NCBI RefSeq assembly: GCF_002197845.1
Contig: NZ_NIDE01000002.1
Span: 186,001 to 250,000, forward strand
Reading direction: 5' to 3'
DNA length: 64,000 bases
DNA from: Fimbriiglobus ruber
GTDB taxonomy: Bacteria > Planctomycetota > Planctomycetia > Gemmatales > Gemmataceae
The notes under the pieces are model-generated. The model did not search any database. It was not told the origin of the DNA and saw nothing but the letters and a program-made list of their open reading frames with translations. Each line of letters starts with the position of its first letter. The first letter of the stretch is position 1. Positions 26,838 through 36,489 of this stretch are shown piece after piece. The translations under genes were made by a program, and so were the position numbers.

Positions 26838-28391
26838 TTACCCCACTTCCGGCCGCAGTAGCGGGAAGAGGATCACGTCGCGGATCGTCTGGGTGTTGGT
26901 CAACAGCATCACGAGGCGGTCGATGCCGATGCCGAGGCCGCCGGCCGGGGGCATGCCGTGGCGGAGGGCGCGGATGAAGTCGTCGTCCATCTTCGCCATC
27001 GAGTCGTCCGCCGCGAGGCCGACCAGTTGCCGGCGGAACGTCGCCTCCTGCGTGACCGGGTCGTTCAGTTCGGTGTACGCGTTCGCCAGTTCCATCCCGT
27101 GGACGTACAGCTCGAACCGCTCGGCCAGCTCCGGGCACTCTCGCTTCCGTTTGGTCAGTGGGCAGAGGGCGGCCGGGTAGTCGTAGACGAACACGGGGCC
27201 GGACAGCTTGTCCTCGACGTACCGCTCGAACAACTCGTGAACAAGGACATCGTGTTCCTTGTCGGCCGTCGTACCGGCCTTCTCGTCCTTCAGCGCGAGC
27301 GGAATGTGCGACTCGGCCGCCCGCCGCTTGACGCCCTCGCGGTCGAACAGGTCGACCCCGACGTGTTCCTTGAAGGCGTCCGAATACTTCAGCCGCTGGA
27401 AGGGCGGGGCGAAGTTCACCGTCTTTTCGCCGTAAGGCAGTTCCCGCCCGGCGCCGAGGCAGTCGACGCTGGCGACGATCAGGCCTTCGGTCAGGTCCAT
27501 GATCGAGAAGAGGTCGCCGTAGGCCTCGTACAGCTCGAGCATGGTGAATTCGGGGTTGTGCTTCGGGCTGATCCCCTCGTTGCGGAAGACGCGGCCGATC
27601 TCGTACACCTTTTCGAGCCCGCCGACGAGCAACCGCTTGAGCGGGAGTTCGAGGGCGATGCGGACGAACAGGTCGATGTCGAGGGCGTTGTGGTGCGTCT
27701 CGAACGGCCGGGCGGCGGCCCCGCCGGCGATCGCGTGCAACGTCGGCGTCTCCACCTCCATGAACCCGCGGCCGTCGAGGAACGTGCGGATGGTGCGGAT
27801 GATTTGCACCCGCTGGTGCGCCCGGCGGAGCGTGTCCGGCGTGTAAATCAGGTCGAGGTACCGGTGCCGCAGGCGGTACTCCATGTCCTGCATGCCGTAG
27901 TAACCGGACGGGTGCGGCTCCAGCGACTTGGTCAGGAACGTGACCCCGGCCGCCCGGATCGTCGCCTCGCCCATCTTGGTCTTGCCGTACTCGCCGTCGA
28001 CGCCGATGAAGTCGCCCAGGTCGAGCAGTTCAATAATCTTCCAGCCGAGTTCGCCGACCTGCTTGGCGCCGACCATGACCTGGACCTTGCCGGTCTGGTC
28101 CCACAGGTCGATGAAGTAGACCTTGCCCATCTTCCGCCGCCCGACCACCCGGCCGGCCGCCCGAACCTTCGGCCCGGGGGCCGCGTCGTTGAACGGCTCA
28201 CAGGGCAGTTCGCGGATCGAGGCGATCGTCTGGTGCCCGTCGAACCGCTGACCCCACGGATCGACGCCGAGGGCTTCGAGCTGCCGCAGTTTCGCCAGGC
28301 GGGCCTCCGCGTGGTCGGTCGGGTCCGCCACCGGCGCGGGGGCGGGATTGGGAGTGGGATTCGTCGGCTGAGGGAGCGGGTCGGTCGCCAC
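26838..28391 (-). CDS. lysS: Lysyl-tRNA synthetase, class II
   Basis: 517 residues. Anticodon-binding OB fold after a Pro-rich N-terminal leader (about 1-28), containing VRAAGRVVGRRKMGKVYFIDL; then class II catalytic motifs 1 (FMEVETPTLH), 2 (RVFRNEGISPKHNPEFTMLE) and 3 (GGLGIGIDRLVMLLT). Charges tRNA-Lys in the cytosol. Start ATG 28391; the Pro/Ala-rich first 25 residues are an extension over most family members. Divergent from the DUF4337-like gene, with a palindrome in between. Confidence 0.97.
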   Translation of the reverse strand: MATDPLPQPTNPTPNPAPAPVADPTDHAEARLAKLRQLEALGVDPWGQRFDGHQTIASIRELPCEPFNDAAPGPKVRAAGRVVGRRKMGKVYFIDLWDQTGKVQVMVGAKQVGELGWKIIELLDLGDFIGVDGEYGKTKMGEATIRAAGVTFLTKSLEPHPSGYYGMQDMEYRLRHRYLDLIYTPDTLRRAHQRVQIIRTIRTFLDGRGFMEVETPTLHAIAGGAAARPFETHHNALDIDLFVRIALELPLKRLLVGGLEKVYEIGRVFRNEGISPKHNPEFTMLELYEAYGDLFSIMDLTEGLIVASVDCLGAGRELPYGEKTVNFAPPFQRLKYSDAFKEHVGVDLFDREGVKRRAAESHIPLALKDEKAGTTADKEHDVLVHELFERYVEDKLSGPVFVYDYPAALCPLTKRKRECPELAERFELYVHGMELANAYTELNDPVTQEATFRRQLVGLAADDSMAKMDDDFIRALRHGMPPAGGLGIGIDRLVMLLTNTQTIRDVILFPLLRPEVG

Positions 28392-28522
28392 GGCGCGGAC
28401 TCACGGTTGTCGGAGGAATCGGTTCCCGCCCGGCCGGAAATCATACCGGGGCGGGCGAATGCATTATTTTACGGATTTAAGGACGGTCCCTCGTTCCCCG
28501 CGGTTCGCGGGCAGACGTTTTG

Positions 28523-28690
28523 AGCGCCGAAGGGGCGGCAGAGATTAGCCCAGGTCGTGAGCCCTGGGCGGCCCGCCGGGGGCGTACTCCAACCCAGTGC
28601 GGAAGTCTCGAACGGGGAGTGGGAGGACGTCAACTCAGGGCATGCCCAGGGCTCACGACCTGGGCTATTTTCTGCCGCCCCTTCGGGGCT
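28523..28690. repeat. Palindrome, ~47-bp imperfect arms (CCCAGGTCGTGAGCCCTGGGC type)
   Basis: Arms 28523-28569 and 28644-28690 are inverted complements with about three mismatches and a 74-bp centre. It carries AGCCCAGGTCGTGAGCCCTG and GCCGAAGGGGCGGCAGA. Lies in the divergent gap between lysS and the DUF4337-like gene, so it is not positioned as a terminator for either. Confidence 0.9.
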
Positions 28691-28837
28691 CGAAGCAAGC
28701 GTCGTGGGATGGCGGCGCGAAGAGTTCGAGAAGAACGCCGAAAGTCGGTTTTCTTTCGCTTGGGCCACGGGCTCATAGCTTAAAACTGCGTGCGGGTTTG
28801 CAGGCCGCATCGTGATCCTCCCCCGGAGACCGCCATC

Positions 28838-29764
28838 GTGTCCGACGCCCCCACCCCGCCGCCGGTCGACGCCATAGCCGAGGCCCCGAAGTCGTGGTTC
28901 GAGAAGGCCGGGGCCGCCCTGCCGATCGCGCTGACCGCGCTGGCCACCGCGTTCGCCGGGATGAGTTCGAGCGAGATGAGTCGGGCCATGTACTGGCGGT
29001 CGGCGGCCGCCCAGGACCAGTCCAAGGCGAACGACCAGTGGAGCCTGGCCGGCTTCAAGCGGGACCGGGCCTTGATCGTACAGACGGCGGCCGCCCAGTT
29101 GCACGCGGCCGCCGGGTACCGGCCGTGGAAGCCGGCCGTGTCGCCGGGGGCGAACCCGGGGGCGCGGGCGAACGGCTGGCGCGAGTGGGAACGGAAGGCG
29201 GCCGAGGCCCCGGTCGACGACGAGGCGGTCCGCAAGGTGCTGGACGCGGTCCGCGACCACAAGCCGGAAGCCGACGCGGTCGCCCTGGCGCGGAAGGTGA
29301 GCCGGCACAAGTTGGACGCGATCGTCGGCGCCAACGACAGCGAAATCGACCGGATGGACGACGAGTGGCGGCCGCTCTCGGCCGAGGCCGACAAGGCGAC
29401 CCAGGCCGCCGTCGTCGCCGCGGGACGGGCGGACGACGCCGGACGGGCGAAGGCGGCGGACGAGGCCCGGGGCGCCCAGGCGGCGCGGTACGAGATCGAC
29501 GCCGGGCGGTACCGGGCCGAAGCCGTCTTGAATCGGTCGGCCGGATTCCTGTACGAAGTGTGCGTGAAAATATCCGTCGGGAACTCGGACCGGCACCGCA
29601 CCCGTAGCGAGAACTTCTTTTACGCCATGCTCGCCGCCCAGGTCGGGGCCACGATCGCGTCCCTCGGCCTGGCCCGCAACCGGCAGTCGACGCTGTGGCT
29701 TCTCGCGAGTGCGGTCGGCCTGGTGTCCGTCGGGTTCGGGATTTATGTTTATCTGGGAATTTGA
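28838..29764 (+). CDS. DUF4337-like membrane protein
   Basis: 308 residues. A hydrophobic N-terminal helix (about 29-45, GAALPIALTALATAFAGM) is followed by a long charged coiled-coil-like part (about 55-250, with repeating Ala/Arg/Glu), then two C-terminal helices (LAAQVGATIASLGLARN; LWLLASAVGLVSVGFGIYVYLG). The order NxxDQWxxAxFKRDRA resembles DUF4337 family proteins, of unknown role. GTG at 28838 was preferred over an upstream ATG because the reading then begins with SDAPTPPP after a purine-rich site. Confidence in the family is moderate. Confidence 0.65.
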   Translation: MSDAPTPPPVDAIAEAPKSWFEKAGAALPIALTALATAFAGMSSSEMSRAMYWRSAAAQDQSKANDQWSLAGFKRDRALIVQTAAAQLHAAAGYRPWKPAVSPGANPGARANGWREWERKAAEAPVDDEAVRKVLDAVRDHKPEADAVALARKVSRHKLDAIVGANDSEIDRMDDEWRPLSAEADKATQAAVVAAGRADDAGRAKAADEARGAQAARYEIDAGRYRAEAVLNRSAGFLYEVCVKISVGNSDRHRTRSENFFYAMLAAQVGATIASLGLARNRQSTLWLLASAVGLVSVGFGIYVYLGI

Positions 29765-29768
29765 AAAG

Positions 29769-29915
29769 ATTAGCCACAGAGGTCACAGAGGACACAGAGA
29801 GAAATCAGAAGTGAAAATCGAGAGACGCTTCCCCTGATACGGCACAGTCGCATCAGGGGAGGCGTCTCAAAAATTGCTCTCTTCCTCTGTGTTCTCTGTG
29901 ACCTCTGTGGCTAAT
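29769..29915. repeat. Palindrome, CACAGAGG-type, with nested inner stem
   Basis: Arms 29769-29798 and 29886-29915 (ATTAGCCACAGAGGTCACAG) match at 29 of 30 positions. Inside is a second stem, GAGACGCTTCCCCTGAT paired with ATCAGGGGAGGCGTCTC. It begins 5 bp after the stop of the DUF4337-like gene and ends before the methyltransferase start. Confidence 0.92.
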
Positions 29916-29948
29916 TTCTTCCTTCTTCCTTGTCGTCAAGGGCGACCG

Positions 29949-30713
29949 ATGACGCTCACCGCCGACCGGCTGACCAGCGAGCAAGCGTTCCACGACCGCC
30001 AGGCGGCGGAGCGGGCGGCCACGTTCCGCGACCGGGCCGACCTCCGGTTCGGGGACGACGACTACCTCGGCCACGAGTCGTGGGTCCGCCCGGCGTTCGC
30101 GGCCCTCGGCGACGTGCGCGGCAAAGCAGTTCTGGATTACGGCTGCGGGCACGGGATGGCGGCCGTCGTCCTCGCCCGGCGGGGCGCGGCCGTCACCGCG
30201 TTCGACCTGTCGCCCGGGTACGTCCGCGAGGCCGAGGCGCGGGCGGCCGCCAACAGCGTCGCGGGCACGTTCGTCGTCGCCGACGGCGAGCGCCTGCCGT
30301 TCCCGGACGCCTCGTTCGACGCCGTCTGGGGCAACGCGGTTCTGCACCACCTCGATCTCGCGGTCGCCGGGGCGGAACTGGCGCGGGTCCTCAAGCCGGG
30401 CGGGGTCGCGGTCTTCTGCGAACCGTGGGGCGGCAACCCGGTTCTGGAGTTCGCCCGCCGTCACCTCCCCTACCCAAGCAAGGACCGCACGCCCGACGAA
30501 CAACCCCTCCGCCCGCGCGACCTCGCCCCGCTCCGCCGCGTCTTCCCCGGGCTGCGGGTCGACGGGCACCAGTTCTTCGCGATGATCGGCCGCGTGTGGA
30601 AGCACCGGCGGGTCGCCGCCGCGCTGGGCGCAGCCGACGCCCGGTTGCTGCGGTGGGCGCCCGGGGTCGGAAATTGGTGTCGATATGTGGTAATCACATT
30701 GCCAAAAGGGTAG
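29949..30713 (+). CDS. Class I SAM-dependent methyltransferase
   Basis: 254 residues. Motif I VLDYGCGHGMAAVVLARRG at about residue 62, motif II TAFDLSPGY, and a C-terminal half with ERLPFPDASFDAVWGNAVLHHL, LARVLKPGGVAVFCEP. This is the UbiE/SAM-MT fold; substrate unknown. ATG at 29949 is preferred because a longer reading begins inside the palindrome. Followed 25 bp later by the ComEA-like gene. Confidence 0.9.
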   Translation: MTLTADRLTSEQAFHDRQAAERAATFRDRADLRFGDDDYLGHESWVRPAFAALGDVRGKAVLDYGCGHGMAAVVLARRGAAVTAFDLSPGYVREAEARAAANSVAGTFVVADGERLPFPDASFDAVWGNAVLHHLDLAVAGAELARVLKPGGVAVFCEPWGGNPVLEFARRHLPYPSKDRTPDEQPLRPRDLAPLRRVFPGLRVDGHQFFAMIGRVWKHRRVAAALGAADARLLRWAPGVGNWCRYVVITLPKG

Positions 30714-30738
30714 GATTTTTTCGACCGGCTGTTTCTCC

Positions 30739-31512
30739 GTGTCGATACGGGCTGCCGAGATGTCGCCCCCACAACCGCCGCCTCTGCCACCGGCCCCCGC
30801 GCCGGCTCCGCTGCCGCAGCCGCCGGCACTCGGCCCCGCGCCGCCGCTGGCGCCCCGGGTGGCGCTCGCCGTCTGCGCGGTCGCGCTGATCGGGTTGCTG
30901 GCCGTCCGCGGGTACGGGAATCGCCTCGGCGCCCGGCCCACCGAGTTCCACCCGGCCGCCGTCGCCCGCCAGGTCGATCTCAATTCCGCCGACAAGACCG
31001 AACTCCTCCAGATCCCGGGCGTCGGCCCCGTGCTGGCCGATGCGATCCTGACCCACCGCCGCGGCGCGGGCCGTTTCTCCAAAGTGGACGAACTCGGCGC
31101 GGTGAGGGGGATCGGCGGCAAAACACTGGACAAGCTGCGACCGTGGGTAACCGTCGCCGACGCTCCGGCGGTCGAATCAGACGAACCGGCCGAACGGCCC
31201 GTCGAGGTTGAGCGCCTGGAACGCAAGCCGGTGCCCAAGCCGCAACCCGTCGCGACCCCGCCGGCCGCACCAGCACCCACATCCTCCTCAAGTGGCAAGC
31301 TCCAGCCCGGCGACCCGCCGCTCGACCTGAACGCGGTCGACCCGTCCGAGTTTCAGCGGCTCCCCGGGATCGGCCCCGCGATGGCCCAGCGGATCGCGGC
31401 GGCGCGGGCCGAGCGGCCGTTCGCGGCCGTCAACGACCTCCGCCGCGTCCGCGGGATCGGGCCGAAGACGCTGGAAGCCTTGCGGCCGTACGTGACGGTC
31501 GCCGCGAAATAA
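30739..31512 (+). CDS. ComEA-like double helix-hairpin-helix protein
   Basis: 257 residues. A Pro-rich N-terminus, one membrane helix (VALAVCAVALIGLLAV, about 43-58), then two HhH DNA-binding units separated by a Pro/Glu linker: first about 78-140 (LNSADKTELLQIPGVGPVLADAIL; VRGIGGKTLDKLRP) and second about 195-255 (LNAVDPSEFQRLPGIGPAMAQRIA; VRGIGPKTLEALRP). This is the ComEA/competence DNA-binding architecture with a duplicated domain. A Met at residue 8 (30760) is an alternative start. No comEC in the window. Confidence 0.85.
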   Translation: MSIRAAEMSPPQPPPLPPAPAPAPLPQPPALGPAPPLAPRVALAVCAVALIGLLAVRGYGNRLGARPTEFHPAAVARQVDLNSADKTELLQIPGVGPVLADAILTHRRGAGRFSKVDELGAVRGIGGKTLDKLRPWVTVADAPAVESDEPAERPVEVERLERKPVPKPQPVATPPAAPAPTSSSSGKLQPGDPPLDLNAVDPSEFQRLPGIGPAMAQRIAAARAERPFAAVNDLRRVRGIGPKTLEALRPYVTVAAK

Positions 31513-31558
31513 CGTCCGCCCCCGGCCCAACTGAACCCGACAATTGTTGAGGCAACGC

Positions 31559-31918
31559 ATGGCCCGCGCCGACCTCGAAGACCGTTGGGACGTCGACCGC
31601 GGGCTCGAATCTACCCGCAAGCGCGTCCTCCGCTTTCTGGACGACGTCGACATGAAGGTGATCGAGGACGACGACGAGAAGATCGTGGCCAAACAGGGGT
31701 CACAGCTGAAAACCCGGCTCCTGGGCGGGTGGTTCGTGTCGCCGGAGTCGCTCCCGAAGCGGGCGACCATCCGCCTGCGCGAGACGTCCGAAGGCACCCG
31801 GGTCAAAGCCGTGATCGAAGAATCGCTCGGCTTCGGCATTCTCGACCCGATCCTGAAAGGCAAGTACGAGAAGTACTTTGACACCTGGATGGACGACCTG
31901 GCCGACGCGGTGAAGTAA
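31559..31918 (+). CDS. Conserved small hypothetical protein
   Basis: 119 residues from ATG 31559, chosen over an in-frame ATG at 31544 because the sequence from MARADLED reads as a compact alpha/beta domain. Charged, no signal peptide: ESTRKRVLRFLDDVDMKV, EEDDDEKIVAKQGSQL-like strands, SEGTRVKAVIEESLGFG, then FDTWMDDLADAV. No catalytic motif seen. Located between the ComEA-like gene and another small unknown. Confidence 0.6.
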   Translation: MARADLEDRWDVDRGLESTRKRVLRFLDDVDMKVIEDDDEKIVAKQGSQLKTRLLGGWFVSPESLPKRATIRLRETSEGTRVKAVIEESLGFGILDPILKGKYEKYFDTWMDDLADAVK

Positions 31919-31947
31919 GGCCGCGGGTTGTGATTTTCGGGTAGCAG

Positions 31948-32406
31948 ATGGATTCATCGGAAGGCGGCAGCGGGATGTCCGTCAGTGTTCACGACAACTG
32001 GGTTTACGCGCACTCGGTGGACTACGAAAAGCGTCGCGTCGTCCTCTACACGATTTACCCGCACGTTCAGCCGCCCGAGTACACCGACGTCGTCTTCGAC
32101 GGAGTCGTGTTCCACCATTTTGAGCAGCAAAAAATCGGAAACGGGGTTGTGCCCGCGAACGTGCTTTTCGACGTGGAAGAAGCCGACCCGATGTTCACGC
32201 TCAACGAGTACAAAGAGTTGTTAGCGCGGGGCAGAAACCACGGTTGGCCGGGCCAGGACTACGACAGCCTGGAAAACCTTTCCGCTCGACTGACCGCGAG
32301 CGGTGCCAGGTGTTTTCGGGTGAGCGGGGTCTGCGGCCTGGACGGGTTCGTGTTCGCTTCCTCGCTACAGTTCCTAACACGGTCCTCGCGGGCGGAGGTC
32401 GTTTGA
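31948..32406 (+). CDS. Small hypothetical protein
   Basis: 152 residues with a likely beta-strand pattern: VYAHSVDYEKRRVVLYTIYP, DVVFDGVVFHHFEQ and later CFRVSGVCGLDGFVFAS. Resembles small immunity-type or unknown-function planctomycete proteins; I do not recognise a family. The ATG at 31975 (MSVSVHDN) is an alternative start. Follows the previous gene by 29 bp on the same strand. Confidence 0.55.
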   Translation: MDSSEGGSGMSVSVHDNWVYAHSVDYEKRRVVLYTIYPHVQPPEYTDVVFDGVVFHHFEQQKIGNGVVPANVLFDVEEADPMFTLNEYKELLARGRNHGWPGQDYDSLENLSARLTASGARCFRVSGVCGLDGFVFASSLQFLTRSSRAEVV

Positions 32407-32619
32407 TGACCGGCCCGGCCGTCGGCGATGGAGCCGCTTTAGGATGTTGTCCGGTATCCTCTCGTTCAACCCTTGTCAAGAACTCGCGTGAACCCGGAAC
32501 TCGTGACCGCCGATTCGGGCGGCACCGCGACGCCCGGCGCTTCCGATCCGCCTCGTATCCCCCGCGCACCGGCGTTAGAATGTGACTCGCGGCAACCGCG
32601 GGGCGCGAACGGCGACGCC

Positions 32620-32653
32620 GCCCGCGGCGTCCGTTTTGCGGACGCCCGCGGGC
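32620..32653 (+). promoter_or_regulatory. GC hairpin upstream of miaB
   Basis: GCCCGCGGCGTCCG pairs with CGGACGCCCGCGGGC (one bulge) around a TTTTG loop. It lies about 80 bp before miaB in the 325-bp gap 32407-32731, which shows no other feature. No T tract follows, so the role, if any, is unclear. Confidence 0.3.
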
Positions 32654-32731
32654 CGACCCGTAAAACAAACCGATCGACGTTCGCGCAAACGAGATCGCCG
32701 GACGAGCCCAGGCACACGGATAATTTCAGCC

Positions 32732-34198
32732 ATGCCCGAGAAGACCGTTTACATCGAAACCGTCGGCTGCCAGATGAACGTGCTGGACAGCGAGCTGGTG
32801 ATCGGCGCGCTCAAGCGGAAGGGGTACGTCCTCACCGACGCGGCCGCGGACGCGGACGTGCTGCTATTCAATACCTGCTCCGTCCGCGAACACGCTGAGG
32901 AGAAGGTGTACTCGGCCCTCGGCCGCATCGCCCCGCACAAGAAGCGGAACCCCGGCACCGTCGTCGGCGTGATCGGCTGCATGGCCCAGAAGGACCAGGA
33001 GAAGATTCGCGCCCGTGCGCCTTACGTGGACATGGTCGTGGGTACCGGGCAGCTCGGGCAGATCCCGGCCCTTATCGATGCGGTCAAGGAAACCCGGCAG
33101 CCGCAGTACGCCCTCAGCCTCGGCCGGTCGGACGGCGGGCGGCACGAGGTCGAGGCCAGCTTCGAGAGCTACGACCCGGTCCGCGACGCGGCCATGCGGC
33201 CGACCCCGTTCCAGGCGTTCGTCCGCATTCAGATCGGCTGCGACAAGTTCTGCACGTACTGCGTCGTCCCGAGTACCCGCGGGCCCGAGCAATCGCGACA
33301 CCCGGACCACCTCGTGGCCGAAGTCCGGCAACTCGTCGACCAGGGGTGCAAGGAAGTCACGCTGCTCGGCCAGACGGTGAACAGCTACGAGTACGCACTC
33401 GGCGACGGCCGCCGGTCCCGCCTGTCCGACCTGCTCGCCCGCATGCACGACACGCCGGGCCTGGAGCGGATCAAGTTCGTGACCAACTACCCCAAGGACA
33501 TGACCGACGACCTGCTCGACGCCGTCCACGAGTTGCCCAAGGTCTGCAAATATCTCCACGTCCCCGTCCAGTCCGGGTGCGACGAGGTGTTGTCGCGGAT
33601 GAAGCGCAACTACACGGCGTCGTTTTACATGGAGATGCTGGCCCGATGCCGCGAGATGGTGCCGGGGGTGGCCGTCAGTTCGGACTTCATCGTCGGGTTC
33701 TGCGGCGAGACTGAGGAAAGCTTCCAGAAGTCGATGGATCTGGTCGCGAAGGCCAAGTTCAAGAACTCGTTCATCTTCAAGTACAGCGAGCGGCCGGGGA
33801 CAAAGGCGATGGACCGCTTCCCGGACGACATCTCCGAAGACGTGAAGAAGCGGCGGAACAACGACCTGCTCATGGTCCAGAACGCCAACAGCCTGGTCGA
33901 CCACCGGGCGTGGATCGGGCGGACGGTCGAGGTGCTGGTCGAAGGCCCGAGTCGGCACGGCCACCGGGAGGCCGGCCCGGTCAAGCAGCTCATCGGCCGG
34001 ACCATGACGGACCACATCACCGTGTTCGACGGCCACGACCGCCTCGTCGGCCAGACGGTCACGCTCGACGTGACCGACGCCAGCGCGTTCACCCTGTACG
34101 GGACGGTGCGAACGGGCGAGCAGGTCGGCGTGACCTGCGCCGCGGAGCCGGCCCCGCGTGAGGAAGGGGCGAAGCGGATCGGGCTGGCGCTGGTGTAA
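32732..34198 (+). CDS. miaB: tRNA-2-methylthio-N6-dimethylallyladenosine synthase
   Basis: 488 residues. Converts i6A37 to ms2i6A in tRNA using two 4Fe-4S clusters. The N-terminal MTTase domain has Cys13, Cys49 and Cys83 (VGCQMN, NTCSVRE, GCMAQK); the radical-SAM CxxxCxxC is Cys170/174/177 (CDKFCTYCVVPSTRG). C-terminal TRAM region includes TVEVLVEGPSRHG. ATG at 32732 begins MPEKTVYIETVGC, standard for the family; a longer upstream reading is spurious. Followed 50 bp later by a conserved unknown, likely the same transcript. Confidence 0.95.
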   Translation: MPEKTVYIETVGCQMNVLDSELVIGALKRKGYVLTDAAADADVLLFNTCSVREHAEEKVYSALGRIAPHKKRNPGTVVGVIGCMAQKDQEKIRARAPYVDMVVGTGQLGQIPALIDAVKETRQPQYALSLGRSDGGRHEVEASFESYDPVRDAAMRPTPFQAFVRIQIGCDKFCTYCVVPSTRGPEQSRHPDHLVAEVRQLVDQGCKEVTLLGQTVNSYEYALGDGRRSRLSDLLARMHDTPGLERIKFVTNYPKDMTDDLLDAVHELPKVCKYLHVPVQSGCDEVLSRMKRNYTASFYMEMLARCREMVPGVAVSSDFIVGFCGETEESFQKSMDLVAKAKFKNSFIFKYSERPGTKAMDRFPDDISEDVKKRRNNDLLMVQNANSLVDHRAWIGRTVEVLVEGPSRHGHREAGPVKQLIGRTMTDHITVFDGHDRLVGQTVTLDVTDASAFTLYGTVRTGEQVGVTCAAEPAPREEGAKRIGLALV

Positions 34199-34248
34199 AA
34201 CGGGTGGTCAGGGTCCGCGTCACAGCGAAGAATCCAGGGAGCTTGTCG

Positions 34249-35019
34249 ATGGCGAAGGAATCTCGCGACCAGCGGCGAAAGAAGAAGCTGGCGGAAGAAA
34301 AGCGTAAGGAACGCCAGAACCAGTCGCTGGCGTACATGGGAGAGAAGTTCAAGACTGACAAACTGATCCCGACGTGGATGCACGCCGAAATCGGCATCTA
34401 CGAGACCTACGTCATATCCGACCGGAAGCTTCTGGACCAGACGGTCGTGGACGCGCTTGAGAAGCTGATCCGCATGATGAAAGCCGGCCCGCTCCCGCCG
34501 CTTCCGGAGGCCGACGCGATCCACTACGAAACCGACGGGGAAGAGGATTTGGTGATCGAGAACGTCCGCCGGAGCTGGGCCCGCCACTTCGCCACCGAAT
34601 GGAAGCCGCCGCGCGACGACCTCATCGGCGTCCTGCGCACGATCCTCGGCTCGATCCAGAAAGTGAAGGCTCCCAGCCCGTTGTCCCAAAGCTACATGCA
34701 CCACATCGCCGGGTTCCTGACCAAGAAACTCGGCGTTACGGTGAAAATGGTCACCAGTGATCGGGAACCGCTCCCGGAGCCGAAGGAAGGGGATCTCGTG
34801 CGCCTCGGCCGCCGGTGGAGTGTCGCCGGCAACGCGGACGCCCGGACCGACTTCTTGGAGCTGGCCGCCCACCTGATGAAAACCGGGCAGGCCAACCGGG
34901 TGATCGACGACGGCCATCTCCTGATGGGAGAACTATCGGACCCGTCATCGCCAGTCGTTCACGAATTGATGGCGTTGATCCACAAAGCCCGGGAGTCGCT
35001 CCTCACGACAATGGGATGA
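34249..35019 (+). CDS. Conserved hypothetical protein
   Basis: 256 residues. Begins with a highly basic 25-residue coiled stretch (KESRDQRRKKKLAEEKRKER), then a largely helical body (PTWMHAEIGIYETYVISDRK, RSWARHFATEWKPPRDDLIG, LAAHLMKTGQANRVIDDGHL). No signal peptide, no metal site. ATG 34249 gives the most natural start; a reading from 34204 adds nothing. Lies just after miaB, so it may share its transcript, but I cannot state a function. Confidence 0.55.
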   Translation: MAKESRDQRRKKKLAEEKRKERQNQSLAYMGEKFKTDKLIPTWMHAEIGIYETYVISDRKLLDQTVVDALEKLIRMMKAGPLPPLPEADAIHYETDGEEDLVIENVRRSWARHFATEWKPPRDDLIGVLRTILGSIQKVKAPSPLSQSYMHHIAGFLTKKLGVTVKMVTSDREPLPEPKEGDLVRLGRRWSVAGNADARTDFLELAAHLMKTGQANRVIDDGHLLMGELSDPSSPVVHELMALIHKARESLLTTMG

Positions 35020-35177
35020 GTTGGGAGCAGAAGAATATCCGGTGCGGCTGGAGAACGAAATGAATCCATATCTGTTGATTTGAATAGCCGTATTGAGCGA
35101 GCGGCAGACTCACGTTCATCCCTGTCAGAGTCCCCGCGGGAGCCGAGGGGAACTGGGCGCGTCCCCGGAACGTGGTT

Positions 35178-35240
35178 CGGAGTTGGGTGGTAGTCGCGGC
35201 CGGGGTGTGAAGCCGGCGGCCGCGATACCACCCAACTCCG
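35178..35240 (+). terminator. Imperfect hairpin after the 34249 gene
   Basis: CGGAGTTGGGTGGTAGTCGC (from 35178) pairs with GCGATACCACCCAACTCCG (to 35240) with one bulge and a 14-nt loop. It is in the 406-bp gap 35020-35425 between the miaB-linked gene and the DUF1559 gene, which otherwise shows no gene. Likely transcription end or a leader structure. Confidence 0.45.
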
Positions 35241-35425
35241 TCGACCCTCCACCTCGATCCAAAGGGCTGAACGCACGCCCCCCCTCGCCTACAGCGCACT
35301 GCGGCCCGACCGCTCTACATTCGTCATTTCAATTATTTCCGATTGTCTTGACGCACTCTGTTCGTGAGGGTACCTTCTTATTCACCTCTCCGACATTGCC
35401 CGACCGCTCGTGGGAGGTACGTCCA

Positions 35426-36462
35426 TTGACTGCTTCATTTTCTCCCCGTCGACACGCTTTTACCCTGATCGAATTGTTGGTCGTCATCGCCATCATCGCG
35501 ATTTTGATCGGCCTGCTGTTGCCCGCGGTCCAGAAGGTCCGCGAGGCGGCCGCCCGGATGAAGTGCAGTAACAACCTCAAGCAGCTCGGCATCGCGCTGC
35601 ACAACTACCACTCGGCCTACAACCAGTTCCCCCCGCCCGGAAGAGCCTCGGCAACACGGAAGGGTCGTCGATCGCGACCTACCCGCCCGACCCGATTCTC
35701 TACAACATGCACGGCCTCGTCATCCTCCTGCCGTACATGGAGCAGAACGCCTTGTACCAGAAGTGGAACATGAGCGGGGCGTCCGGCAACTTCCTGGGCA
35801 GCGCCCACGGCTACTCGATCGGAAGTTCGACCCTGGCCTCGCCGGACGCGGTCGCCAGCGGCAACGCGGCCCTGTCCGCGACGCTGATCTCCACCTTCAT
35901 CTGCCCGTCCGACCCCGGCCCGCAGACCATCTCGCCGTCGTCGTACTACAGCCCGGACCTGGGCTCGACCGGGATCATCGCCACCAAGACCAGCTACGAC
36001 TTCGTGACCGCGTGCGCGGGCGTCGCGTACTACAACTACTGGGCGAAATCGAGCACCGGCACCCGGTACGCGTTCGGCGAGAACAGCACCACGCGGGTGA
36101 CGGACATCACCGACGGCTCCAGCAACACCCTGGCAATGGGGGAGCAGACGCTGGCCCTGTACAACGGCACCACCTCCAGCTGGGCGTACGCCGGGTGGGT
36201 GTCGGTCGGCATCGACCCCGTCGGGGCGTGGAACACCACTTACCCGGCCCAAGGGCTCAACATCTGGAATTACAACGGGACGCAAAATCCCGTCGGCACC
36301 CGGGCGTCGTGGTACAACGCCGCCAGCCTGCACACCGGCGGGGCGAACTTCGTCTTCGCCGACGGGTCGGTCCACTTCATCAACCAGAGCATCGACATCC
36401 CCTCACTGACGTACCTCTGCCGGTCGGCGGACGGGATGGTCATCCCGAACCCGCCGCAGTAA
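35426..36462 (+). pseudogene. DUF1559 secreted protein, single frameshift
   Basis: Joined across one frameshift this is a complete DUF1559 protein of about 345 residues. A TTG start at 35426 with a GGAGG site at 35412-35416 precedes the prepilin-like motif [18 protein letters not shown] and the DUF1559 core [21 protein letters not shown]. At about 35640 (QFPPPG then out of frame) a single missing base shifts the reading; the continuing frame has [30 protein letters not shown] and the C-terminal LHTGGANFVFADGSVHF. Both halves are well conserved, so decay is not evident; sequence error is likely. The lipoprotein gene follows 27 bp later. Confidence 0.85.
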
Positions 36463-36489
36463 CCCCGGGCCCGCAACAGGAGCAGACCG

